The position numbers were made by a program, and so were the translations under genes. Shown piece after piece: positions 7,737 through 16,111 of a stretch of DNA of 40,966 nucleotides. The DNA comes from an uncultured Lachnospiraceae bacterium (lineage in GTDB: Bacteria; Bacillota; Clostridia; Lachnospirales; Lachnospiraceae). The notes under the pieces were generated by a model that worked only from the letters and a program-made list of their open reading frames with translations, was not told the DNA's origin and ran no database searches. Positions within the stretch are counted from its first letter, which is position 1. The number at the start of each line of letters is the position of its first letter. The DNA is taken from the NCBI GenBank assembly GCA_900317585.1, contig ONHG01000033.1, positions 1-40,966 on the forward strand, written 5' to 3'.

Positions 7737-9188
7737 ATGTTTAAGGGAAAGTTACGATTTGCATTTTTAAAAAGTCTGAGATTCAGACTGATTCTTATGA
7801 TTTTTGTTCTTGTTCTGGTTCCGGAGGTGGTGCTTTGCGTTGGCATATTAAACACCTATGAGTCCAGGGCAATATCTATCCGCGAAAGCGAAGTACTCAG
7901 TCAGGCAAAGATTCTCGCAAATAAGATATCTACAAGTAAATATTTTGACAAAGAGGGCGGCGATTTGAGCAATATCGACGCCCAGATAGATATGCTTACA
8001 ACCATATATGAGGGCCGGGTGCTTATCGTAGACAAAAATTTCAGGATTATAAAGGATACTTATAATCTGGATGATGGAAATACCATAGTTTCGGAGGAGG
8101 TTATAAAGACATTTGCATCATCGGAAATCACAAATTATGATTCAAAAAATCATTATATTGAGTTATCAGTTCCGGTAAGTAATCCCAATGACAAGGAAGC
8201 AAAGATAGAGGGAGCACTTGTGGTGAGTGTTTCAACGGATAATATTTCGCTCAATATGTCATATCTGACTCAGATAGCTGTCACAGTTGCTATAATTGCA
8301 GGTGCTGTGCTGTTATTCTTTGGAATACTTATTCTGCTTCAGATGCTTACTCCGTTAAAAAAGCTCTCTGATGAGATATCTGACATTAAGGATGGCTTTG
8401 GCAAGGAGCAGCTTGATGTAGACAATTATACGGAGACGGCTGTGATAAGTCAGAATTTCAATGAGCTTATCGCCGGAATGAAGGTGATGGATGAGTCCAG
8501 ACAGGAATTTGTATCGAATGTCTCGCATGAGTTAAAGACTCCTCTTACATCCATGAAGGTGCTTGCTGATTCTATAAACTGTATGGGTGATGAGGCTCCT
8601 GTTGAGATGTACAGAGAGTTTATGGGAGATATCACAAACGAGATTGACAGGGAGACAAAGATCATCAACGATCTGCTTTCACTTGTAAAGATGGATAAGT
8701 CAGCGGCAGATCTTAACATTACAAGCGTAAACATCAATGATCTGCTCGAACAGATTCTTAAAAGACTGCAGCCGATTGCTGATAAGCAGCAGGTTGAGCT
8801 TGTATTGGAGAGTTTCAGACCTGTTACGGCGGAGATTGATGAGGTGAAGCTGACGTTAGCGTTTACCAACCTGATTGAAAATGCCATAAAGTATAATGAT
8901 AATGAGAGTGGCGGATGGGTACATGTGTCCTTAAATGCTAATCACCAGTATTTTTATTTAAAGGTTGAGGACAATGGAATTGGAATCCCTGAGGAATCCC
9001 TTGAGCACATTTATGAGAGATTTTACCGGGTTGACAAATCGCACTCCAGGGAAATTGGAGGAACCGGGCTTGGTTTAGCCATTACCAGAAGCTCAATTTT
9101 GATGCACAGAGGTGCAATAAAAGCTCACAGTGTGCTTGGGGAAGGTACCACCTTTGATGTGCGTATACCGCTTAACTATATTGCATAG
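7737..9188 (+). CDS. Membrane sensor histidine kinase
   Basis: 483 residues. Membrane helices at about 17-39 and 179-203 flank an extracellular sensor region of about 140 residues, followed by a HAMP linker (about 204-250). The dimerisation domain has the phospho-acceptor H264 in SHELKTPL. The ATPase domain has the N box NLIENAIKYN, the G1 box DNGIGIP and the G2 box GGTGLGLAI. It should phosphorylate the response regulator immediately upstream. Its stop overlaps the ribosome binding site of the GerMN gene, which suggests coupled translation. The ligand is unknown. Confidence 0.94.
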   Translation: MFKGKLRFAFLKSLRFRLILMIFVLVLVPEVVLCVGILNTYESRAISIRESEVLSQAKILANKISTSKYFDKEGGDLSNIDAQIDMLTTIYEGRVLIVDKNFRIIKDTYNLDDGNTIVSEEVIKTFASSEITNYDSKNHYIELSVPVSNPNDKEAKIEGALVVSVSTDNISLNMSYLTQIAVTVAIIAGAVLLFFGILILLQMLTPLKKLSDEISDIKDGFGKEQLDVDNYTETAVISQNFNELIAGMKVMDESRQEFVSNVSHELKTPLTSMKVLADSINCMGDEAPVEMYREFMGDITNEIDRETKIINDLLSLVKMDKSAADLNITSVNINDLLEQILKRLQPIADKQQVELVLESFRPVTAEIDEVKLTLAFTNLIENAIKYNDNESGGWVHVSLNANHQYFYLKVEDNGIGIPEESLEHIYERFYRVDKSHSREIGGTGLGLAITRSSILMHRGAIKAHSVLGEGTTFDVRIPLNYIA

Positions 9189-9198
9189 GAGGTTTTTC

Positions 9199-10131
9199 AT
9201 GAAAAAAATAATAGCACTTATAGTTGTATGTATCATGATGTTCTCCTTTACAGGCTGTGAAAAAAAGGATGATGGCAATACATTAGACATTTTTTATCTG
9301 AATATAGATGCTACAGCCACCGTGCCTGAGAAGTATGAGCTGAAAGGCAGTGATGAAAGTGTTGATAAACAGGTTGATGAATTGCTGGACAAGCTTTCAT
9401 CAAAGCCTGATGATTCAAAGCTTCGCAAGACTATTCCGGATGATGTTGAGATAAAAAAGCATGAAGAAAACGCGTATTCATGCACTATTGACTTTTCTAA
9501 ATCATATTATGATATGACGGCGGCAGAGGAGGTACTTATGAGGGCCTCTGTTGTAAGGACGCTGACGCAGCTTAAGCAGATAACCTATGTGATGTTTACC
9601 GTTGACAAGGCTCCGCTTATGAATTCTGACGGAGAAGTGATAGGCAGTATGAATGCGGATGATTTTGTGGAGAATCCGGGAGAGCAGATTAATTCCAGTG
9701 TCAAGGAGACTCTGACGCTTTTTTTTGCGGATAAAGAGGGCACCGGGCTTAAAGAACAGACCCGTGTTATACATTACAGCTCAAATATTTCGCTGGAGAA
9801 GCTGGTTGTTGAACAGCTTATTGAGGGACCGAGAGGGTCAAAGCTTCAGGCTACGCTTCCAAATACCACTAAGCTTATCAATATTTCGGTATCTGATGGA
9901 ATATGTTATCTTAATTTTGATTCATCCTTCAGAAATACAATTGATAATAAGCTGACAGAGGATGTCGTGCTGTATTCTCTGGTCAATTCGCTCACATCAC
10001 TGCCTTCGGTTGATAAGGTGCAGATTTCGGTGGACGGAGAGAATGACGGCACACTGCTATACAATTATAAGTTGAATAACATGTATGAATTTAACAAGGA
10101 TATAGTGGATGAAGAAGAATCCACAGAATAA
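9199..10131 (+). CDS. GerMN-domain lipoprotein
   Basis: A 310-residue lipoprotein with signal peptide and lipobox FTGC (C20). Two GerMN-type modules are visible: a divergent one at about 28-160 and a clear one at about 178-300 (LVVEQLIEGP, then VSDGICYLNFDSSF). GerM proteins act at the cell envelope during sporulation, while other GerMN lipoproteins sit beside two-component systems, as here. ATG 9199 follows a perfect AGGAGG; the frame is open upstream from 9130 but that part overlaps the kinase. The role in this organism is unknown. Confidence 0.87.
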   Translation: MKKIIALIVVCIMMFSFTGCEKKDDGNTLDIFYLNIDATATVPEKYELKGSDESVDKQVDELLDKLSSKPDDSKLRKTIPDDVEIKKHEENAYSCTIDFSKSYYDMTAAEEVLMRASVVRTLTQLKQITYVMFTVDKAPLMNSDGEVIGSMNADDFVENPGEQINSSVKETLTLFFADKEGTGLKEQTRVIHYSSNISLEKLVVEQLIEGPRGSKLQATLPNTTKLINISVSDGICYLNFDSSFRNTIDNKLTEDVVLYSLVNSLTSLPSVDKVQISVDGENDGTLLYNYKLNNMYEFNKDIVDEEESTE

Positions 10132-10161
10132 GCATTAAATTAAGCTCGGGAGGAAAAGAAG

Positions 10162-12558
10162 ATTAGTAAAAGACCAATGTTTATGTTTGCATTGGTCTAT
10201 ACTGCAGGAATTGTTGCAAAGGAGTTTGGCAGGCTATACGGATATGGGCTTTTTGTGACATGTGTATGCATCATTTTTTGTGAATGCTTCACAGTCAGGG
10301 AAAAAGTAAATACATACAGGAGAAGGCTTGGGTGCTTTGTCTTTATGTCGATTATGCTTTTTTTTACAGCACAGGCCAGATACAGTGTGAAGTCTGACTT
10401 TCGTGACAGTTATATGCAGTATATGACAGATGATAAGGCTGTCGTTGTCTGGGGAAAGATTACAAAAACTGAATATAAGAACGGCTCATACAGGTTTTAT
10501 CTGTCAGACTGTACAGTTGCAGGGAAAATGTCACCTGATAGTGAGTTCTCTGTGTGTGGCAGTGTTATTTTGTATTGCGATGAGGAAGCGGCAAAGCTTG
10601 GAGATTATGTGAGAGCAGATGGAAATGTGAAGCTTTTTAGCAGTGCGACAAATGAGGGTGAATTTGACAGAAAGGCTTTTTACAGCTCACAGGGAATAGA
10701 CTTTGGCCTGAAAACCGGAAAAATTAAGGCTAAGCTACCGGAATATGCATGGTTTTACCATGGACTTCAAAGGCTTAGAGACAATATGTCAGAGGCACTT
10801 ATTGATGTGACGGATGAGAAGACGGCAGGAGTACTTTCTTCGATGCTGTTGGGCGATAAGGCATTTCTTGATGAGGATATAAAGGATTTATATCAGGTGA
10901 CGGGAATATCGCATATTCTTGCTATTTCCGGACTCCATATATCAATAGTCGGTGTGGCTTTTTACAGGCTTCTAAGGAGAAAAGGAGCAGGCTTTTTTGC
11001 TTCATTTCTTTTTGTGACACCTCTTATATTAAGCTATGCTGTAATGACAGGAAATGCTGTGTCTACAAAGCGCGCAGTCGGAATGTTTATTCTCACTATG
11101 CTTGCGGCTGTTTTCGGACGTACCGGTGACATGCTTAATTCGCTTGGGTTTATGGTTATGGTGATATTGTGGGATAATCCGTTTACTATAGGGTATACCG
11201 GTTTTATCTTTTCAGTTGTGGCAATTCTTGGTATAGGTATTGTAGTTCCTTTTATGATTTCAGATGTCAGGGAAAAGGATAAGAGCAGATGGCTTAAACT
11301 ATCGGACAAATTTTGGAGTTCGGTGGCGATACAGCTTCCAATGCTGCCGGTTGTTGCCATGAATTATTATGAGATTCCGCTCTATGCGGTTTTTGTCAAT
11401 CTTCTGGTCATTCCGCTTTTGCCGGTTATTTTTATTTCGGGGCTGTTTGCCTCGGTAGCCGGCTGTATTGCTGCGATTCCCGGAAAAATACTGGTGCTGC
11501 CCGCTTTTTTTGTGTTAAGATTGTATGAGTTTTTATGTCGGTTTGTTATCATTCTTCCGGGTGCAGACATTATTACAGGAAGTCTGCCATTGTGGAAGTT
11601 TTTTGTGTTTTATACAGGGCTTATGATTTTTATAATAAGTGTTAAGGTATTAAAACGAAAAAAAGATGATAAAAAACAGGAATATATGGTAAAATTAAGA
11701 ATAAGAAGAGTCGTATGCACTGTTTTTTTAATGTGTGTTCTTGTAATAAAGCCGTCACACACAAAAGAGCTTGATGTACTTGATGTAGGACAGGGAGATG
11801 GCATATTTTACAGGTTTGATTCGGGTTGCGAGATTTTTATAGACGGTGGCAGCACGGACAAAAAGCAGGTTGGTCAAAATATCATTCTTCCTTTTTTGAA
11901 ATATAATGGTGTTTCTCACATATCGTACTGGTTTGTGTCGCATGCTGACAACGATCATATAAGCGGGCTTGCAGAAGTGCTTGAATCCGGCTATCAAATA
12001 GAGCATATTGTGGTGGCAGAAACAGCCAGGACGGATGAGGCTATGGCTGAGCTGATTAAAAAAGCACATACATTTGGAGTGGATGTCATTTTTTTGTCGG
12101 CAGGAGACGTGATTGAGATGACACATGTAAATGATGACAATCAAGCTGATAAACAGGAAAGCATAGTGTGTCTATATCCGGGAAATGATGATTTTTATGA
12201 GGACAGAAATGATATGTGTCTGTCGTTTAAGCTTACAGACGGTGATTTCAGCGGCATTTTTGCCGGAGATATTCCCTCTGAAATAGAGCAAAAGCTTGTG
12301 AGTGAGTATGGAGACGGGCTGAAAGCGGATTTTTACAAAGCAGATCATCATGGTTCTAAGTATTCGAGCAGTACACAGTGGCTTGAGGCAATTAATCCAA
12401 AATGGACAGCAGTTTCATGTGCTAAAGAAAACCGCTACGGGCATCCGGCTGACGAAGCGGTTAACAGGATTGAAGCTGCAGGCAGCCGCATTTTCTATAC
12501 AATGGAAAGCGGACAGATTAAATATAAAGAGAGTGCTATATATGAAAACAATAGATAA
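10162..12558 (+). CDS. comEC: ComEC/Rec2 DNA-uptake channel, probable ATT start
   Basis: ComEC forms the membrane pore that takes in one DNA strand. Order: N-terminal DUF4131-type region with membrane helices (about 1-195), Competence domain (about 225-490; HILAISGLHISIVG), then a metallo-beta-lactamase-like domain (about 535-795; LDVGQGDG, SHADNDHISG, ADHHGSKYSS). With ATT 10162 the protein is 798 residues. The only ATG near the N terminus (10177) is 23 bases from GGGAGG (10148-10153), whereas ATT 10162 is eight bases away and gives the family-like beginning (M)SKRP. A TAA at 10141 closes the frame upstream. Overlaps holA by 17 bases. Confidence 0.92.
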   Translation: MSKRPMFMFALVYTAGIVAKEFGRLYGYGLFVTCVCIIFCECFTVREKVNTYRRRLGCFVFMSIMLFFTAQARYSVKSDFRDSYMQYMTDDKAVVVWGKITKTEYKNGSYRFYLSDCTVAGKMSPDSEFSVCGSVILYCDEEAAKLGDYVRADGNVKLFSSATNEGEFDRKAFYSSQGIDFGLKTGKIKAKLPEYAWFYHGLQRLRDNMSEALIDVTDEKTAGVLSSMLLGDKAFLDEDIKDLYQVTGISHILAISGLHISIVGVAFYRLLRRKGAGFFASFLFVTPLILSYAVMTGNAVSTKRAVGMFILTMLAAVFGRTGDMLNSLGFMVMVILWDNPFTIGYTGFIFSVVAILGIGIVVPFMISDVREKDKSRWLKLSDKFWSSVAIQLPMLPVVAMNYYEIPLYAVFVNLLVIPLLPVIFISGLFASVAGCIAAIPGKILVLPAFFVLRLYEFLCRFVIILPGADIITGSLPLWKFFVFYTGLMIFIISVKVLKRKKDDKKQEYMVKLRIRRVVCTVFLMCVLVIKPSHTKELDVLDVGQGDGIFYRFDSGCEIFIDGGSTDKKQVGQNIILPFLKYNGVSHISYWFVSHADNDHISGLAEVLESGYQIEHIVVAETARTDEAMAELIKKAHTFGVDVIFLSAGDVIEMTHVNDDNQADKQESIVCLYPGNDDFYEDRNDMCLSFKLTDGDFSGIFAGDIPSEIEQKLVSEYGDGLKADFYKADHHGSKYSSSTQWLEAINPKWTAVSCAKENRYGHPADEAVNRIEAAGSRIFYTMESGQIKYKESAIYENNR

Positions 12559-13543
12559 TGATATAAAGAATATGGATTTTAAAAAGGCTTATCTTTTGTA
12601 TGGTCAAGAAAGATATCTCATAAAGCAGTATAGGGATAAGCTTATAAAAGCAATGGTAAATGATGGTGACAGCATGAATTTTTCTTCGTTCGAGGGCGAT
12701 GGAATCAATCAGAAGGAAATCATAGATCTTGCTGAAACACTGCCCTTTTTTGCGGATAGTAGAGTTATTCTTATAGAGGATGCAGGGATTTTTTCGAAAG
12801 CAGGTGATGAGCTTGGTGAATATCTGAAGGATTCTCCTGAAAGCACTCATTTTATATTTGTTGAGGAAAGTGTCGATAAGCGTTCAAAGCTCTATAAGGC
12901 GGCCTCGAAATGCGGTAATCCGGTAGAGTTTAAGGAACAGACGGATGATACACTTGCCAGATGGATTGGCATGCGCATTAAAAAAGATGGAAAAGGCATG
13001 AGTCAGGCTGCTTACAATCAGTTTATAGCCAAAACCGGTACCGATATGGAAAATATAGATAAAGAGCTGGAAAAGCTTATTTGCTATTGTATGTATAAAG
13101 ATGTGATTGAGCTGTCGGATGTTGAGGCTGTCACAACTGAGCAGACACAAAATAAGGTGTTTGAGATGGTTGATGCGATAGCCTCGCACAAGAAGAAGCA
13201 TGCGCTTGATCTGTATTATGATCTTCTGGCTCTAAAGGAGCCGCCAATGCGTATAATGTATCTGATTTCACGCCAGTTCAACATATTGATGACAGTAAAG
13301 GCCATGGTCAATAAAGGCTTTGGCAACAAGGATATCGCATCAAAGGCCGGATGCCCGGAGTGGGCTGTACGAAAATATCAGGCACAGTGCAGGGCATATT
13401 CGCTTGATGATTTAAAGCGTGCAGTGCAGGACGGAGTGGCCTATGAGGAGGCTGTGAAGACAGGCCGGATGAATGATCAGATGGCAGTAGAGCTTTTTAT
13501 AGTGAAGTATTCTGCTGATATGACAGATAAGGACACAGAATGA
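12542..13543 (+). CDS. holA: DNA polymerase III subunit delta
   Basis: HolA is the clamp-loader delta subunit that opens the sliding clamp. The 333-residue protein begins with the family pattern FKKAYLLYGQERYLIKQY, has the acidic IDKELEKLICY helix region near residue 175, and ends with the helical collar domain (about 210-333; HKKKHALDLYYDLLALKEPP). ATG 12542 overlaps the end of comEC by 17 bases, a common arrangement in Firmicutes. The frame continues upstream inside comEC without family similarity. Downstream a terminator separates it from convergent rpsT. Confidence 0.92.
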   Translation: MKTIDNDIKNMDFKKAYLLYGQERYLIKQYRDKLIKAMVNDGDSMNFSSFEGDGINQKEIIDLAETLPFFADSRVILIEDAGIFSKAGDELGEYLKDSPESTHFIFVEESVDKRSKLYKAASKCGNPVEFKEQTDDTLARWIGMRIKKDGKGMSQAAYNQFIAKTGTDMENIDKELEKLICYCMYKDVIELSDVEAVTTEQTQNKVFEMVDAIASHKKKHALDLYYDLLALKEPPMRIMYLISRQFNILMTVKAMVNKGFGNKDIASKAGCPEWAVRKYQAQCRAYSLDDLKRAVQDGVAYEEAVKTGRMNDQMAVELFIVKYSADMTDKDTE

Positions 13544-13551
13544 AATAAAAT

Positions 13552-13590
13552 AAACCCCATCGGTATGACGGCACCGATGGGGTTTATATT
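13552..13590. terminator. Bidirectional terminator between holA and rpsT
   Basis: Bases 13552-13564 pair perfectly with 13573-13585 (13-bp stem containing CCCCATCGG, eight-base loop). A T-rich stretch follows in both directions, stronger on the minus strand (rpsT side). It lies nine bases beyond the holA stop. Confidence 0.88.
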
Positions 13591-13605
13591 TATTGCTATA
13601 AAGTA

Positions 13606-13869
13606 TTAAGCTAATCCGTTAACAAGCTTTGTTAAACGAGAAACTTTTCTTGCTACGTTGTTCTTGTGGAAGATACCCTTTGAACCAGCGCTTGCGATAG
13701 CAGAAGTTGCATCCTTTAATGCAGCCTCAGCAGCAGCCTTATCATTTGCAGCTACAGCAGCCTCAACCTTCTTGATTGCTGTCTTAACTCCTGATTTGAT
13801 TGCTTTATTTCTTGCAGCTTTTGTCTCTGTTACTAAAATTCTTTTCTTTGCTGATTTAATGTTAGCCAA
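13606..13869 (-). CDS. rpsT: 30S ribosomal protein S20, TTG start
   Basis: S20 binds 16S rRNA during assembly of the small subunit. The 87-residue protein starts (M)ANIKSAKKRI, is Lys/Ala-rich and has FHKNNVARKVSRL near the C terminus, all family hallmarks. Translation should start at TTG 13869-13867, eight bases after GGAGG (13882-13878). A second TTG at 13884 overlaps the ribosome site and would add five atypical residues. E. coli rpsT also starts with UUG and is autoregulated. A strong promoter and a leader hairpin precede the gene. Confidence 0.96.
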   Translation of the reverse strand: MANIKSAKKRILVTETKAARNKAIKSGVKTAIKKVEAAVAANDKAAAEAALKDATSAIASAGSKGIFHKNNVARKVSRLTKLVNGLA

Positions 13870-13901
13870 CTTGTACACCTCCAAATATTTAATCTAATGT
13901 A

Positions 13902-13929
13902 TGCCAAAACAGACACGGACGCTTTGGCA
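13902..13929 (-). promoter_or_regulatory. Leader hairpin upstream of rpsT
   Basis: TGCCAAA (13902-13908) is complementary to TTTGGCA (13923-13929), with a 14-base loop, in the predicted 5' untranslated region of rpsT (transcript start near 13938). The ribosome binding site lies about 20 bases further on. It could be a feedback site for S20, but that is only suggested by the known autoregulation of rpsT elsewhere. Confidence 0.42.
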
Positions 13930-13944
13930 CAAACATACTAGAAT

Positions 13945-13973
13945 ATAATATGTCAACCTTAAGGCCATGTCAA
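13945..13973 (-). promoter_or_regulatory. Strong rpsT promoter
   Basis: On the minus strand, consensus TTGACA (13973-13968) and TATTAT (13950-13945) are separated by exactly 17 bases. The predicted leader is about 70 bases. This is the best housekeeping-type promoter in the window, as expected for a ribosomal protein. Confidence 0.78.
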
Positions 13974-14050
13974 TACATATTTAAAAAAAAATTGCAAAAA
14001 ATTAACATATATCTGTTTTTTTGAATAGTATACAGTGGAGGTGCATTGAT

Positions 14051-14898
14051 TTGTCTGAAATAGGATGTCCAATCAGAACTGATCTGGCGGTTGAGACGCA
14101 GGAGAGTCTTAAGAAAGCAAATTCTGACATGAGAGGGGTGAAATACAGTGAGAAAAAGCTTGAAAACGGCATTGTTGTAAGTGTTGTGACGATTGATACA
14201 GAGAATGCGGTTAAGGCTACCGGAAGACCGAAGGGCAGATACGTAACAATCGAAGCGGGTCAGATTAATGAAGAGGATGAGGAATGTCTTGCCAGGGCTG
14301 CAAAGGAGCTTTCGAGAGTGCTTAGAGAATTTGTCAGAAGTGTATGTGATAAAAAGATATACCATGCCATTGTGGTGGGACTTGGCAACAGAAATGTAAC
14401 GCCGGATGCTTTAGGGCCGAGAACAGTTGACAATCTGTTTATCACAAGGCATATAGTAAAGGAATACGGAAGGTATGCCTTTGGCAATGAAAACGTGAAC
14501 AGCGTATGTGGTCTTGTTCCCGGAGTGATGGCTCAGACCGGGATGGAGTGTCTGGAGATAATAAAGGGTGTTGTAAAAGAGACAAAGCCTGATTTTGTGG
14601 TGACGATTGATGCTCTTGCGGCGAGAGCGGTGTCGGAAACCATAGAGAGGGCATAAACCGTGAAAATCTTGGCGTTCCCGTCATATCAATCGGTATACCG
14701 ACTGTTATAGATGCTGTCACCATTGTTTCGGATGCGGTAAATGCAAGCAGGGATAATACTAAAAAAATGTTATCACCAAAATTAAACGGGATGTTTGTGA
14801 CACCAAAGGATATAGATGAAAAGGTAAAGAAGCTTAGCGGTCTGATATCTGAGGGCATAAATATGGCATTTTCGAATGATGAGTATGGTGACGAATAA
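14051..14898 (+). pseudogene. gpr: Germination protease GPR, broken by an internal deletion with frameshift
   Basis: GPR degrades small acid-soluble spore proteins during germination. The 5' part (TTG 14051, nine bases after GGAGG, to TAA 14654-14656; 201 codons) carries RTDLAVE, GLGNRNVTPDALGPRT and VTIDALAAR. The 3' part continues in another frame from about 14626 to TAA 14896-14898, reading SGVGN then ENLGVPVISIG. In the family, about 19 residues including ISDTGI and PG stand between AAR and SGVGN; here the two ends are fused with one base shared, so roughly 58 bases are missing. The lost stretch includes the second proposed catalytic aspartate (D193 in Bacillus megaterium numbering). A truncated 201-residue product is unlikely to be active. 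Confidence 0.88.
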
Positions 14899-14962
14899 TG
14901 AGGCGCAGGCGAGCATAGTATTAATTGAAATGGTAACTACATTTTTTGATTGGAGACGTGTC

Positions 14963-16048
14963 ATGAAGAAGAGATTAATTATGCTTGTTGCTTTAATATA
15001 TATTCTGTGTCTGATTTTCGGTGGAGACGGTGTTGGAAAAAGGTTCCTGGAACAAAAGCTTCCGGAACTTACATATTCAGGTTCAAAATGCGTCCATAAA
15101 GAAAACGATGATGAGCATATATTGGAGGATGAGGATACAGCCGGAAGCATATTTACTTATGAAGAGCTTGCTGCAATGGAAAATGAGAATGCCAGTGCAA
15201 AGAATAGTATGATGTCTGACACGGACCAGCTTGCATCGGTCGATGAAGCTGTAAAGGCAGCAGGGGAAGCACAAAATATTTCCAAGGAGAACAAGCCGGA
15301 TATGCCACAGGTGGATATGAGCTTTGAAAATCTGATAAAGAATTATTATCAGGTGGACAAGACCACATACATTGGAGCAGACGAATTGTGTGAAAGTAAT
15401 CTGTTAGGACGTGACATGTCCATAGAGAGGTCGGCAGACGGGCCGGACATACTCATATATCATACACATTCACAGGAGGGTTACTGCGATTCTTCGGACA
15501 ATTCACAGAGTGCTACGGTAGTAGGAATCGGTGACAGGCTTAGTGAGCTTCTGACAAATAAATACGGCTACAAGGTACTTCATCACAAGGGACAATATGA
15601 TGTAAACGACCGTGATCACGCGTACTCAAACTCTCTTCCGGAAATTACGAAAATCATAAATGATAACCCGTCAATAAAGGTTGTTATAGATCTGCACAGG
15701 GATGGGGTGGCTGAGACTACAAGACTTGCTACGACAATAGACGGAAAGCCGATGGCACAGATTATGTTTTTTAACGGGCTGTGCCGTACTGCTGCAAGAG
15801 GCGCAATTGACAGTCTGCCCAATCAGTATCTGGGAGACAATCTGGCATTTTCATTCCAGCTTCAGCTTATGGCAGATGAGTATTATCCGGGGTTTGCAAG
15901 GCGCATTTACTTAAAGGGCTACAGGTACAATATGCATCTGTGTCCCAGATCACTGCTCGTGGAGGTCGGAGCGCAGACAAACACCGTGGAGGAAGCGTAC
16001 AATGCCATGGAACCTCTTGCAGATATACTCGATAAAGTGTTAAAATAA
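14963..16048 (+). CDS. spoIIP: Stage II sporulation protein P
   Basis: SpoIIP is a peptidoglycan amidase/endopeptidase of the DMP complex that thins septal wall during engulfment. The 361-residue protein has an N-terminal membrane anchor (about 2-19), an acidic linker, and the SpoIIP domain at about 160-361 with H167 and E172 in HTHSQEGY, VIDLHRDG near 235 and LLVEVGAQTNTVEEA near the end. ATG 14963 follows GGAG with seven bases spacing; the frame is open further upstream into gpr but lacks a signal there. It lies directly after the broken gpr and appears intact. Confidence 0.93.
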   Translation: MKKRLIMLVALIYILCLIFGGDGVGKRFLEQKLPELTYSGSKCVHKENDDEHILEDEDTAGSIFTYEELAAMENENASAKNSMMSDTDQLASVDEAVKAAGEAQNISKENKPDMPQVDMSFENLIKNYYQVDKTTYIGADELCESNLLGRDMSIERSADGPDILIYHTHSQEGYCDSSDNSQSATVVGIGDRLSELLTNKYGYKVLHHKGQYDVNDRDHAYSNSLPEITKIINDNPSIKVVIDLHRDGVAETTRLATTIDGKPMAQIMFFNGLCRTAARGAIDSLPNQYLGDNLAFSFQLQLMADEYYPGFARRIYLKGYRYNMHLCPRSLLVEVGAQTNTVEEAYNAMEPLADILDKVLK

Positions 16049-16111
16049 TATAGACTTTATTTCACAAATCTGATAAACTTTGATGAGTTATTGAAAGTAT
16101 TAGGAGGACAT

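Noticed and set aside
14022-14035. TGAATA upstream of gpr as a forespore sigma-G -35 element
   Set aside because: A -10 at the required distance would fall on the ribosome binding site and start codon, and no CATACTA-like element is there.
14021-14050. Earlier TTG start for gpr
   Set aside because: Only the TTG at 14051 has GGAGG at proper distance; the earlier start includes the ribosome site in the coding sequence.
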